NCBI RefSeq assembly: GCF_000710775.1
Contig: NZ_JOJP01000001.1
Location: forward strand, 325,083 to 371,763
Source: Endozoicomonas elysicola
GTDB taxonomy: Bacteria > Pseudomonadota > Gammaproteobacteria > Pseudomonadales > Endozoicomonadaceae
DNA length: 46,681 nt
Reading direction: 5' to 3'
The translations under genes and the position numbers were made by a program. Numbering within the stretch: the stretch's first letter is position 1; the number at the start of each line of letters is the position of its first letter. Shown one piece after another: positions 37,519-45,749 of the stretch. The notes beneath the pieces are model-generated. The model saw only the letters and a list, made by a program, of their open reading frames with translations, was not told the origin of the DNA and made no database searches.

Positions 37519-37547
37519 AAAAAGCCGCTCTCTCAGCGGCTTTTTTG
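37519..37547 (+). terminator. Rho-independent terminator after the small ORF
   Basis: AAAGCCGCT and AGCGGCTTT form a 9-bp stem with a five-base loop followed by TTTTTT. No long gene lies directly upstream on this strand, so it must end the transcript of the 50-codon ORF or of a small RNA. Confidence 0.9.
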
Positions 37548-38047
37548 TCTACCTAAAAAATAAAAGAGAGCAATCAACACTAACACCAAAAAACAAAAAA
37601 GCACTTTAGCGATCACAAATTTCAATGATAAAAGTCATATTGTGTAATTAAATATAATCGAATAATACACTGTTCACGAAAAATGAAGACTATTATTTGA
37701 CACTAAATATAAATATTAATTTTTTAATATAAAAAGAAATTAGCCCTAAAAAATTCGACGATAGTTCACGAATACAAGACAGGATAACAATACATTTAAT
37801 GTACTTTAGTGCAATAAATGTACATGGCATAAACCAAAATTGTGATCTATATAAATTCCTTAATCGAAAATGAAACGCTGTTCTCAATAGGTTTCTGAGC
37901 GTAATCACGAGTTTTTTATCTCAGCTACTCAAAATTCAGTCTATTGTTAACTACGCTTCTTATTTTTGAGCTTTGTCTATAGAGCATAGAAAAAGCAACC
38001 GGTTGTTCTTTGTACACACTTGGATATGGAATACGTTGGGAATCCCC
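37548..38047. other. AT-rich non-coding stretch
   Basis: About 500 bp of clearly AT-rich DNA precede the outer-membrane protein gene. The only longer frame (minus strand, 37693-37908) has low-complexity composition and no ribosome site. The stretch may hold promoters and nucleoid-protein binding sites for the downstream gene. I see no repeat or RNA gene that I can name. Confidence 0.5.
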
Positions 38048-38701
38048 ATGAAAAAGATAACTTCACTCTTTACAGCCCTTACTATCTCCGCTGTTTCTTC
38101 TGTAGCTATGGCAACTGGTTGGGAGGATGATTGGTCGACCAGTGATGTTTTCGTAGGCTTGGAAGGTGGCTATTCTAAAACCAAGGTAAAGGTTGATAGC
38201 GTAGCGGGAGAAGATAAAAGCGACAGTACCGGCTTCTTTGGCCTGCGACTCGGTAGCTACTGGGAAGATGAAGCCAGAGCCTATTTTACTGTGGGCTACC
38301 TCAAGCCTAAGGATGCTCATTGGAACTCTAATGGGACTGATTATAAAGTTCACGACATCAAACAGCTTAACCTTCTGGTTTCAGCAGACTATCTTTTTAT
38401 GCCTGAGTGGGAGGTTCAACCCTTTGTTGGTCTGACTATCGGTGCAGCAGAGACAAAGGCCAAAGGCTCAAACATTCCTGTTTCTGATACAGAAACAGCT
38501 GACGGGAGTTTCAAAAAGAAATGGGCTTTTGCTTACGGTGCTCAGGCAGGTGTGATATATCAGATTGATAACATTGATCTCGAAGCTGGATTAAAATACC
38601 TGACCAATAGCACTTCCCACCACTATAAAGAACATCATCACGTCAAATTAAAAGTAAATGACTCTCGCCAATTTTATGTAGCTGCATCCATTCATTTCTG
38701 A
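38048..38701 (+). CDS. Small outer membrane beta-barrel protein
   Basis: A 217-residue protein with signal peptide MKKITSLFTALTISAVSSV ending AMA before TGWEDDW. The mature part alternates hydrophobic and polar residues and shows typical barrel strands such as DVFVGLEGGYSKTKVKV, FFGLRLGSYW, FAYGAQAGVIYQI and QFYVAASIHF. The C-terminal phenylalanine is the usual Bam signal. It fits an eight-stranded OmpA/OmpW-like porin domain (COG3637 type), but I cannot name a family. ATG 38048 is chosen because the signal peptide starts there; the frame is open from 37973. A terminator follows. Confidence 0.8.
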   Translation: MKKITSLFTALTISAVSSVAMATGWEDDWSTSDVFVGLEGGYSKTKVKVDSVAGEDKSDSTGFFGLRLGSYWEDEARAYFTVGYLKPKDAHWNSNGTDYKVHDIKQLNLLVSADYLFMPEWEVQPFVGLTIGAAETKAKGSNIPVSDTETADGSFKKKWAFAYGAQAGVIYQIDNIDLEAGLKYLTNSTSHHYKEHHHVKLKVNDSRQFYVAASIHF

Positions 38702-38713
38702 ACAGCTCAAGTG

Positions 38714-38751
38714 ATAAGCCCCGCCCGACAGTCGGATCGGGGCTTATTGTT
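38714..38751 (+). terminator. Terminator after the beta-barrel gene
   Basis: AAGCCCCG and CGGGGCTT form an 8-bp stem around CCCGACAGTCGGAT, followed by ATTGTTTTAT. It also lies at the end of the convergent ATP-grasp gene and may work on both strands. Confidence 0.75.
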
Positions 38752-39924
38752 TTATCCTCTAATAATATGAGGGACAAACCGAGAACTGTCCTTGGTTATC
38801 ACCGAATTGTCTTCCCTTATTCCTATTCCTGCAGGTCGGTCAGCAATAACCCAACTACCTACCAATGTATGGTTTCCAGCAAACTCCGGTAGCGGACTGT
38901 ATTTCTGCAAAATATAACCACTATCTACATACGGGCCATCAACAGAAAGCACTCTGTCTCCCTTTTCCATCACAGAGATATTAGCTCCTTCTCTGGAAAA
39001 AAATGGCTTTTTAACATAATGATTTCCTAAGTCCTCTCCTGGCACATCATCTTCAAAATAACAGGGTAGAAGATTGGGGTGCCCCTTAAACTCCTGCCAC
39101 AGTAAAGGCAATATACCTTTGTTAGAGAGGATAGACTTCCACGGTGGTTCAATAAAAAGCGTATCACTGCCAGGTAGGTAAGTTCCAAACGCTTCTTCAA
39201 ACATAAATTCCCAAGGATAAAGTTTGAACATACCCGGAATGGTCATGTCATCCAGATCGGTAAACTGCCCTTCTGAGCTTACACCAATATCTTCTGTGTG
39301 AATAAAGCGTGTACTTAGTCCAGCCTGTACCGCACAGTCACGAAAGTACTCAACCGTGCCATAATCTTCTTCCGAATCTTTGCTACATGAAAAATACAGA
39401 AGCTCCCCCCCCATCTTCTGCTTCCTTAAAAGAATCAGGGCTTCGATCAGCATCTCTTGAATGATATTAAACTGGTCGATATCGGGAGGAAGTTTCTTTT
39501 CATCTATCATCTGCTCTAGCCAGAGCCACTGAAAAAAAGCAGACTCATACAGAGATGTAGGGGTATCCGCATTATATTCATAAAACTTGGCAGCAGATTT
39601 CCCATCATAGGAGAAGTCCATGCGCCCATACAGATGGGCATCTTGTCTCAACCAAGATTCTCGAACATAGTCCCAGAAATACTCAGGAATGCGCAGGCGC
39701 TCCATCATCTGCTCTGAATTAACCGCTCTATCCACCAGATGCAGGCACATTTGATGAATCTCTGCTGTAGGGTCTTCAATATCCGTTTCAATCTGCTTCA
39801 TTGTGAACTGGTAATAAGCAGACTCATCCCAATAAGCATCGCCGCCTATCGTATGAAACCGAAACCCAAGAGACTCTGCCAGCTTTGTCCAGTCTTTTCT
39901 GGGTGCAGAGGTAATACGTAACAT
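38752..39924 (-). CDS. yjfC: ATP-grasp ligase of the glutathionylspermidine-synthase family (YjfC/YgiC type)
   Basis: A 390-residue protein of the glutathionylspermidine synthase-like ATP-grasp family. Family segments include FYEYNADTPTSLYES near residue 110, KLYPWEFMFEEAFG, IEPPWKSILSNKGILPLLW and YVKKPFFSREGANI with the ATP-binding lysines. The homologues lack the amidase half of E. coli GspS and have an unknown acceptor. Its start overlaps the stop of the DUF1190 lipoprotein gene by one base, so the two are tightly coupled. It is the last gene of a yjfIJKLMC-type set; a peptide-amine ligation on a periplasm-linked substrate is an inference. Confidence 0.88.
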   Translation of the reverse strand: MLRITSAPRKDWTKLAESLGFRFHTIGGDAYWDESAYYQFTMKQIETDIEDPTAEIHQMCLHLVDRAVNSEQMMERLRIPEYFWDYVRESWLRQDAHLYGRMDFSYDGKSAAKFYEYNADTPTSLYESAFFQWLWLEQMIDEKKLPPDIDQFNIIQEMLIEALILLRKQKMGGELLYFSCSKDSEEDYGTVEYFRDCAVQAGLSTRFIHTEDIGVSSEGQFTDLDDMTIPGMFKLYPWEFMFEEAFGTYLPGSDTLFIEPPWKSILSNKGILPLLWQEFKGHPNLLPCYFEDDVPGEDLGNHYVKKPFFSREGANISVMEKGDRVLSVDGPYVDSGYILQKYSPLPEFAGNHTLVGSWVIADRPAGIGIREDNSVITKDSSRFVPHIIRG

Positions 39925-40445
39925 TATCCCCCCCAGCTTCCTCTGGCTGCTGAACGACTACCAAAGCCGCCACGCTTCATTGTCGTACTTTTCAGAGAGG
40001 GCTTGGCCGTTGCTTTTTTATCAACGATGACCTTCCCCTGCTTATAACTACTGCCAACCTTGTCGTAATTTCCGGTTCGGAAAAATCCCCCACTTCCCAG
40101 ATAAAGAGGAATAACAGTAAAGGAACTTCTACCAGAGCCAGGTTCTGCAGCCAGCATGAAACCTTCCATTGTGGGAATATATTCACCTGATGCCAGCTGC
40201 TGACATGATGAACCAAAATCCTGCTGGCAGTCTGATCCAGAGTTATATTTGGGCGCTGCCATTAAATGATTCTGCCAGGCTTTATTATACTCAAAGCGGC
40301 ATACAGACTCCGAAATCACACCATCTTTAATGCAGCTGGCAGCATCTTTATATACCAAGGCTTCTCTAGATGAATCTCCACAGCCCGTAATAACAAAAGG
40401 TGCAGTCCCCATGATGGCAAGCTGTAACTTCTTTGATCGCTTCAT
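39924..40445 (-). CDS. yjfM: DUF1190 lipoprotein (YjfM/YgiB family)
   Basis: A 173-residue lipoprotein with lipobox ITGC (cysteine at residue 22). Conserved DUF1190 parts follow: LVYKDAASCIKDG, C-x-FEYNKAWQNHLMAAPKY, CQQDFGSSCQQL and a middle glycine-rich hydrophobic part. The C-terminal tail is basic and ends MKRGGFGSRSAARGSWGG. E. coli YgiB has a comparable RGGFG...GG tail as I remember it. Function is unknown. Coupling to the ATP-grasp gene suggests that this protein is its partner or substrate. Confidence 0.88.
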   Translation of the reverse strand: MKRSKKLQLAIMGTAPFVITGCGDSSREALVYKDAASCIKDGVISESVCRFEYNKAWQNHLMAAPKYNSGSDCQQDFGSSCQQLASGEYIPTMEGFMLAAEPGSGRSSFTVIPLYLGSGGFFRTGNYDKVGSSYKQGKVIVDKKATAKPSLKSTTMKRGGFGSRSAARGSWGG

Positions 40446-40464
40446 TATTCATTTAGCTCCAGCA

Positions 40465-40875
40465 TTAGTAAGTCAGACAGGCAGCATTCAAGAGTCCTGC
40501 TGCAATAGAGACACCACCAAGCCAAATACCAGAAGCTAACTCGTTATCAGAAATACGGTCTGAAATTTTTGGTAAGAACAACTGCAAGCCAAAGAATGTG
40601 GCCAACTGCACAATCAGTGCCACCGCACCCCAGAGAGCCATGTCGACAAGATCGATGGAGTTTTCGATAACACTTGCCAATGGCAGCACAAAGCCAATCA
40701 AACTACCGGCAAAAGCAATCGATGCTGCCGGTACATTTGCCTTGATCAGTTTCATTTCGTCATGAGGGGTACACCGGGTATAAACCAGAACATAAATACC
40801 CGTTAAAACCAGTGCTACTGCAAAATAGGCAAGAAAAAGAGGGACTCCGGCCAGGTAGTCTGTAATGGCAACCAT
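40465..40875 (-). CDS. yjfL: DUF350 membrane protein (YjfL type)
   Basis: A 136-residue inner-membrane protein with four predicted helices. The DUF350 parts are FLAYFAVALVLTGIYVLVYTRCTPHDEMKLI, AGSLIGFVLPLASVIENS and ELASGIWLGGVSIAAGLLNAACLTY. It lies 19 nt before the lipoprotein gene in the same operon. The role is unknown; the position suggests a membrane platform for the PspA-like and ATP-grasp proteins. Confidence 0.88.
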   Translation of the reverse strand: MVAITDYLAGVPLFLAYFAVALVLTGIYVLVYTRCTPHDEMKLIKANVPAASIAFAGSLIGFVLPLASVIENSIDLVDMALWGAVALIVQLATFFGLQLFLPKISDRISDNELASGIWLGGVSIAAGLLNAACLTY

Positions 40876-40942
40876 ACTGTTAGTTCCTGAACATTATAAA
40901 TCTGCCACTAGGATACCCTTGCCAGACAATAGATTCATTGCC

Positions 40943-41593
40943 TCAGGTGATATTCATGGAAGAAAGCTCAAGATCAAAGCCCAGACTAACGACAGCTGTA
41001 GCTTCATCTTCACCACTGAACTCAAGAGAAGTCAGAAGATACTCATATCGCTCACTACCATCAATCTGCCGCTGGTAGAGCATTGCAAGGTGGTCGACAT
41101 CATAGGGAGCTATTGACTCATCCCTACTGTGAACCGTTTCTGTAAAACTTACTGGCTCGATTCTGCCTGGAATGGTTTCATCCCATACTCGTTGATAAAG
41201 AGCTTCATCCAACTGAAAACGCTTATCCCCAATAAGTCCATTTTCACTAACCCAAAGGTTAACCCCACTCTGACTGGCTATGTTATGGGTTTGAGTGAAT
41301 ACAAAGAATTTTATGTCATCAATATTTTGTGTTTCATAACCACCACTTGTAGATATCTGAATAAATCCATCATCTGCCGTATAAAAGCGACTAAGAGCAG
41401 AACCGGCACCAAGATCTATAAACCCAGCTGCCTCTATTGTCTGAAGCCCTTCTGGCAAGGTGAATCCTAGCTTTTCACGCATCATCTGAAAAGGCAGCAA
41501 ATCCAACTCAACAGCGCTGCCTAATCGCAGATTGAGTGGCGAAGGTAAAGAAACACTGTCTTCTTTTTTACTTTTAAACCAGTCAAAGATCAT
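40943..41593 (-). CDS. yjfK: DUF2491 protein (YjfK type)
   Basis: A 216-residue soluble protein of the DUF2491 family, starting MIFDWFKSKKEDS with LNLRLGSAVELDLLPF and later GAGSALSRFYTADDGFIQI and LWVSENGLIGDKRFQLDE. The gene is separated from its usual neighbour yjfJ by an oppositely oriented LysE-type gene. It is the first minus-strand gene of the yjfK-L-M-C half and probably has its own promoter in the 122-nt gap before 41716. The function is unknown. Confidence 0.85.
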   Translation of the reverse strand: MIFDWFKSKKEDSVSLPSPLNLRLGSAVELDLLPFQMMREKLGFTLPEGLQTIEAAGFIDLGAGSALSRFYTADDGFIQISTSGGYETQNIDDIKFFVFTQTHNIASQSGVNLWVSENGLIGDKRFQLDEALYQRVWDETIPGRIEPVSFTETVHSRDESIAPYDVDHLAMLYQRQIDGSERYEYLLTSLEFSGEDEATAVVSLGFDLELSSMNIT

Positions 41594-41652
41594 AAAAACA
41601 AACTACCATTTTAAACGCTTGATAGAGAAATCGGGTCTATACTTTCAACCCC

Positions 41653-41665
41653 TGACAGGCTGTCA
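41653..41665. promoter_or_regulatory. Short palindrome between yjfK and the LysE-type gene
   Basis: TGACA-GGC-TGTCA is an interrupted palindrome in the divergent gap, about 50 bp from either start. It could be an operator. The evidence is position and symmetry only. Confidence 0.3.
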
Positions 41666-41715
41666 TAACAGGCGGCCTACGACTTGATGGCAATGAATAG
41701 AAAAGAGAATATCTT

Positions 41716-42345
41716 ATGTCCGAGTCATCACTGGCGCTTTTTTTGATAGCGACCCTCATTCTTGCCTTGGCCCCCGGCCCAGATCTTCTTTACATCACTA
41801 CCCGAGGCCTTTCCCAAGGAGCTATGGCAGGATTTATTTCTGCACTGGGAATACATACCGGTGTTTTAATCCATACCATTATTGCATCTCTTGGACTATC
41901 TGCTCTTATCGCATCGTCAACAATGGCGTTTGCTTGTATTAAATATGCAGGAGCAGCTTATCTCTGTTACCTGGGTGTTCGTACTTTTCTTGCCAGGAGA
42001 GAGTCAAATATTAATCAGTACATTTCGAAAGTAGCTCTGAAAAAGGTTTTTTATCAGGGTGTCATTACCGATGTGCTAAACCCAAAGGTTATTCTGTTTT
42101 TCCTGGCTTTCTTCCCACAATTTATTGATCCAGCCAGCCCTTCCGCCCAGGTCGATATCATGATGCTTGGCTTAATGTTTGTTGCCGTTGCATTTCCAAT
42201 TGATGCGGTAGTTGGACTTGTTTCTGGCAATATAGGTAAACATTTACCCCACGATAGTCTTCGACGACAGTGGGGTAAATGGGTGACAGGTTCTGCCTTC
42301 ATCCTGCTGGGAATCGGGACAGCTTTGACATCACCGCCATCCTGA
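41716..42345 (+). CDS. LysE/RhtB-family amino-acid exporter
   Basis: A 209-residue inner-membrane protein with six predicted helices. The N-terminal signature is LALAPGPDLLYITTRGLSQG, followed by GFISALGIHTG and the central DVLNPKVILFFLAFFPQFID. Members export amino acids or derivatives such as homoserine, threonine or lysine. The gene lies on the opposite strand between yjfJ and yjfK, and its stop is three bases from the end of yjfJ. That position breaks the otherwise E. coli-like order, so the gene is a likely later insertion. Confidence 0.9.
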   Translation: MSESSLALFLIATLILALAPGPDLLYITTRGLSQGAMAGFISALGIHTGVLIHTIIASLGLSALIASSTMAFACIKYAGAAYLCYLGVRTFLARRESNINQYISKVALKKVFYQGVITDVLNPKVILFFLAFFPQFIDPASPSAQVDIMMLGLMFVAVAFPIDAVVGLVSGNIGKHLPHDSLRRQWGKWVTGSAFILLGIGTALTSPPS

Positions 42346-42348
42346 TTA

Positions 42349-43038
42349 CTACTTCTGCCGCGCCTTCAGTCTTTCCAATACGCTGGAGGCATCTGAGTCG
42401 CCTTGAGCAATACCTGCAGCCTTAAGCTTTGCCTGCAGATCGGACTCGCCAGTGTCGCCTGAAAGTTCACTGGCAGCTTCCATTTGAGCCGCTCTTTCTG
42501 CCTGACGTTGTTTAATGCGCTCAAGTGAATCCGTAGCTGTAGCCATTTTAGAGTTAACGCCACTATGCTTAGCAGCACAGGCAGCCTGAGCCTTTTGTAC
42601 AGACTCTGTCGCTTTAACCGTATCGACCTGCTGCTTTAGACGACGTAGATTAGATTCTGCATCAACAATGGCTTTCTTTAAACTGACAACACTATCCGCA
42701 AAGCTCTTTTCCATCTCCTGCTCTGAATTGAGCTGGGTTTCATATTCAGAGATACGACTGGCAACTTCAGTAGCCAATGACTCATCACCCTGGTCCAGAG
42801 CTTTCATCGCATAGTTTTCATACTCTGCGACTTTCTCCTTCAGCTCTGCACATTTTTGCGAGGAGAGCTTTTGCTTCGCCATGATGCCGGCCAGCTGAGT
42901 TTTTGATTGCTGAAGTTGATCACTGGCTTCACGAATTTCCTGATCCAGTATTCGCAATGCATTACTATCAGCAATGGCTTCACCTACCTCATTGGTTGCC
43001 CCTTTAAGGGCGGTCATCACTTTATTCCAGATACTCAT
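42349..43038 (-). CDS. yjfJ: PspA/IM30-family protein (YjfJ type)
   Basis: A 229-residue, almost entirely helical coiled-coil protein. The N-terminus SIWNKVMTALKGATNEVGEAIADSNALRILDQEIREASDQLQQS is of the PspA/IM30 (ESCRT-III-like) type. The middle part is Glu/Lys/Gln-rich heptads, and the C-terminal tail ends VLERLKARQK. PspA-type proteins bind and protect damaged inner membrane. Together with the DUF2170 gene 41 nt upstream it forms one half of the split module. Confidence 0.9.
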   Translation of the reverse strand: MSIWNKVMTALKGATNEVGEAIADSNALRILDQEIREASDQLQQSKTQLAGIMAKQKLSSQKCAELKEKVAEYENYAMKALDQGDESLATEVASRISEYETQLNSEQEMEKSFADSVVSLKKAIVDAESNLRRLKQQVDTVKATESVQKAQAACAAKHSGVNSKMATATDSLERIKQRQAERAAQMEAASELSGDTGESDLQAKLKAAGIAQGDSDASSVLERLKARQK

Positions 43039-43079
43039 TCCACTTACCCATTTCTAAATTTTAAAAATTGTCTTTGTAC

Positions 43080-43706
43080 TTATGCCACTGATTCATAAGT
43101 TAAATGACTTCCATAAGCTTCTGTGGCCTTGATGGCATTCGCTGCCAGTGTTTCTATTTCCTGCACGATATTCTGCAGAGAGGACGATGAGCTCAATGCG
43201 CCAAAAATGGTGTAGTACTCATTTCCATCAGGAAAGCGATCCAGGCTAATGGTAGAAAGCGGAAACAATTTGTGCGTTCTCAAAACTTCATCATTAAGCG
43301 TCACTGGATTTTTTACCATCGATAGTGGCCATAGCACTGCATCGGCAATAATCTGCTCTCCGGATACTGTTAGATAGATCGGTAAATCACCAAATTCCGT
43401 CATACTGATTTCCAGACAAGGCTCCGTGCCATCCACCAGGTTCAACACGGCACTGCCACTGCTACTCAGAGAATCACGGGATAGCGCTTCATACAGACTT
43501 TGCATCGTCCAAACACTATTTGACTGGGTCATGTTGGTATTTCCTGCTGGTTGATAGGAATCTGTTTGCCGCAGTTGCTGCTCAATATCACGGAGCAGAC
43601 TGGCATTCTCTGGCAGAATCCAGAGTTCTTTTTTTACCAGTCCCTGCTCTCTCATTCTGGAGCGAAACTGCCTTTGATAATGTGCAGCGTTTTTCCGCTG
43701 TGCCAT
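43080..43706 (-). CDS. yjfI: DUF2170 protein (YjfI type)
   Basis: A 208-residue protein. The N-terminal basic segment MAQRKNAAHYQRQFRSRMREQGLVKKELWI may bind nucleic acid or protein. The C-terminal DUF2170 domain (about 60-200) has SGSAVLNLVDGTEPCLEISMTEFGDLPIYL and LDRFPDGNEYYTIFGALS. ATG 43706 is used, as AGAGA stands upstream; the frame opens at TTG 43712. It is the first gene of the module. Just before it (43741-43780) is a palindromic TGTAACA/TGTTACA-rich segment that may hold its promoter or operator. Confidence 0.82.
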   Translation of the reverse strand: MAQRKNAAHYQRQFRSRMREQGLVKKELWILPENASLLRDIEQQLRQTDSYQPAGNTNMTQSNSVWTMQSLYEALSRDSLSSSGSAVLNLVDGTEPCLEISMTEFGDLPIYLTVSGEQIIADAVLWPLSMVKNPVTLNDEVLRTHKLFPLSTISLDRFPDGNEYYTIFGALSSSSSLQNIVQEIETLAANAIKATEAYGSHLTYESVA

Positions 43707-43742
43707 GAACAATCTCTCGACCTTTCTGACTAGCCCTGAGAC

Positions 43743-43774
43743 TAATTACATGTAACAAGTGTTACATGTAATAT
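43743..43774. promoter_or_regulatory. Palindromic segment upstream of yjfI
   Basis: The segment reads TTACATGTAACAAGTGTTACATGTAATATAA. It contains TTACATGTAA twice and the inverted pair TGTAACA/TGTTACA. It lies about 40 bp before the yjfI start and is a good candidate operator for the membrane-stress module. Confidence 0.5.
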
Positions 43775-43819
43775 AATGGCCGTATTATTTTTTTCAACTA
43801 TCAATAATGTAAGAAATTG

Positions 43820-45265
43820 TCAGCGTCGCCAATACGCCGATGTAAACATTACTAAAACAGTGATAACTTCCAGCCTCCCCATCAACATACCGACAGCCAG
43901 TACCCACTTGGCCATATCCGGAAGTGGTGCAAAATTACCTGCTGGACCAATAATCTCTCCCAGACCTGGCCCAACGTTGGCAATGGCAGTCACGGCTCCG
44001 GTTAAACTGGTAATAAAGTCGAGCCCCATCAAACTAAGCAACAAAGTCATAATGCCTGTCAGCATCAGAAAGAAGAATGTGAACCCAACAAAAGAGCGGA
44101 TGATATCAGAGGTAATTGGCTGCCCATTGTATTGCATACTGAAGCAGGCTCGAGGGTGGCTAAGAAGTTTCAGCTGAACATTGAGCAACCTCAATCCGAG
44201 CTGAAAACGAAATATTTTCACACCACCACTGGTAGAGCCGGAACAACCACCAATAAAGCTCAAGAAGAAAAATGCTGCACCAGCAAAACCTCCCCAAAGG
44301 GAGTAGTCGGTCAGAGCGAAACCTGTTGTACTAATGACAGATGTCGTATTAAAAGCAACAAGAGTCAAAGCATCAAAAATACGGTAATCAGAGTTCATAA
44401 CTAACCAAATGGTCATAGAGCTCCATACAGCAACCAGCAGTTTAAGAAAGCCTCTTACCTGGCAGTCCTTCCATATTGGTTCTGCATTTCCTGAGAAAAA
44501 TCTCACCAACAACACAAAAGGAAAACTACCAACCAGCATAAACAGAGTTCCTGTCCAGTGGATCGCCGCATTATCAAAGTGTGCCATTGATGCATCGGAG
44601 GTTGAGAATCCTCCGGTAGACAACGTTGCCATCGAATGGTTAATGGCTTCAAATACTGTCATCCCACCCATATAGTAAAAGACAGCACATAACGCACTCA
44701 AACCAAGGTAAGTTTGGACAATTCGCTTTGCTATTACTCCTGATCTGGGCATTACTTTTTCAGACCAGTCTGAAGACTCACTCTGAAAAAGACGCATACC
44801 ACCAACCTTTAAAAATGGAAGAACAGCAACAGCCATAACAATAAAGCCGATACCACCCAGCCATTGAAGTACAGATCGCCACATAAGAATGCCGGGATTC
44901 ATGTGATCGAGACCAACAAGTACTGTTGAGCCCGTTGTTGTGATTCCCGACATGGTTTCAAAGAAAGCATCTGTGAAACTGATCTCTGTCTCAAAAATAA
45001 ATGGCAAAGCACCAAAAACACAAACCAGTATCCAGCTCGAGTTAGTTAATAGAAAAATTTCTCTCGATCTCAGCCCAAAGAATTCTGTTTTACAGGACCA
45101 CCATAAGATACCCCCAGCCCCAAAGGTGAGTATGGGCGATAAGGTGAACGCCATATGATGCGCAGGTGTATTAAAAATAATATTGGTAAGAAGCGGTATA
45201 CACATCAATGCCGCAAGCGTCATCAATAGTAAACCGATGACGTATAAGACAGGTTTATAATGCAT
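43820..45265 (-). CDS. trkH: Trk-type potassium uptake protein TrkH
   Basis: A 481-residue inner-membrane K+ translocator with about ten helices and four selectivity-filter-like loops. The filter loops are MSGITTTGSTVL, MATLSTGGFSTSDAS, VISTTGFALTDY and AVTAIANVGPGLGEIIGPAGNF. The segment GGCSGSTSGGVKIFRFQLGLRLL is diagnostic. It needs the regulatory subunit TrkA, which is not in the window. The gene lies downstream of the rRNA operon on the same strand, across a 245-nt gap (45266-45510) that carries the rRNA terminator. Confidence 0.95.
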   Translation of the reverse strand: MHYKPVLYVIGLLLMTLAALMCIPLLTNIIFNTPAHHMAFTLSPILTFGAGGILWWSCKTEFFGLRSREIFLLTNSSWILVCVFGALPFIFETEISFTDAFFETMSGITTTGSTVLVGLDHMNPGILMWRSVLQWLGGIGFIVMAVAVLPFLKVGGMRLFQSESSDWSEKVMPRSGVIAKRIVQTYLGLSALCAVFYYMGGMTVFEAINHSMATLSTGGFSTSDASMAHFDNAAIHWTGTLFMLVGSFPFVLLVRFFSGNAEPIWKDCQVRGFLKLLVAVWSSMTIWLVMNSDYRIFDALTLVAFNTTSVISTTGFALTDYSLWGGFAGAAFFFLSFIGGCSGSTSGGVKIFRFQLGLRLLNVQLKLLSHPRACFSMQYNGQPITSDIIRSFVGFTFFFLMLTGIMTLLLSLMGLDFITSLTGAVTAIANVGPGLGEIIGPAGNFAPLPDMAKWVLAVGMLMGRLEVITVLVMFTSAYWRR

Positions 45266-45469
45266 GGTCTTTAAAAAGCTTGATCAGTCCATTTTCAACG
45301 ACATGATTATCAAGCCGTATCCCAGTACTTTTCTGTTATGAAGGGGGGAAGATTATTATCAGTAAGATCAATCAAGTCTGCAGGCACTTATACCTAGTCA
45401 TCTGGTACAAATTCGATTCTTGCCGACAAGAAAGTTTTGTCATTAACTTACTAATTTTTAAATACACAT

Positions 45470-45504
45470 AAAAAAACCCAGCTGATTGCTCAACTGGGTT
45501 TTCT
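45470..45504 (-). terminator. Rho-independent terminator of the rRNA operon
   Basis: On the minus strand AACCCAG and CTGGGTT form a 7-bp stem around a loop of about 12 nt, followed by TTTTTT and TATGTG. It stands just after the 5S gene. Confidence 0.85.
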
Positions 45505-45511
45505 AATTAGT

Positions 45512-45627
45512 GCCTGGCGATGACCTACTCTCACATGGGGAAGCCCCACACTACCATCGGCGATCGGTCATTTCACTGCTGAGTTCGGGATGGGATCAGG
45601 TGGTTCTAACCTTCTATGGTCGCCAGG
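45512..45627 (-). rRNA. rrf: 5S ribosomal RNA
   Basis: The minus strand begins GCCTGGCGACCATAGAAGG and contains GAACCACCTGATCCCATCCC and GAACTCAGCAGTGAAATGAC, ending GTAGGTCATCGCCAGGC. The closing stem GCCTGGCGA/TCGCCAGGC is complete, so the gene is intact. Ends are accurate to a few bases. Confidence 0.95.
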
Positions 45628-45749
45628 CTTAACTGGTTGAACTCAAAGCCTATCGGCTCTCAGTTCCGGAATCCTGTCTTAAGCTGCTTCTTGCTTCACA
45701 CTCTTGCGTATGGCTGTGTATCTCTACACTCTAAATCGCTTTGGCGTTA

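Noticed and set aside
37693-37908. 71-codon minus-strand frame in the AT-rich gap
   Set aside because: Low-complexity composition, no ribosome site and no recognisable domain. Probably chance in AT-rich DNA.
45628-45749. tRNA in the 23S-5S spacer
   Set aside because: No cloverleaf, T-loop or acceptor stem could be found in the 122-nt spacer.
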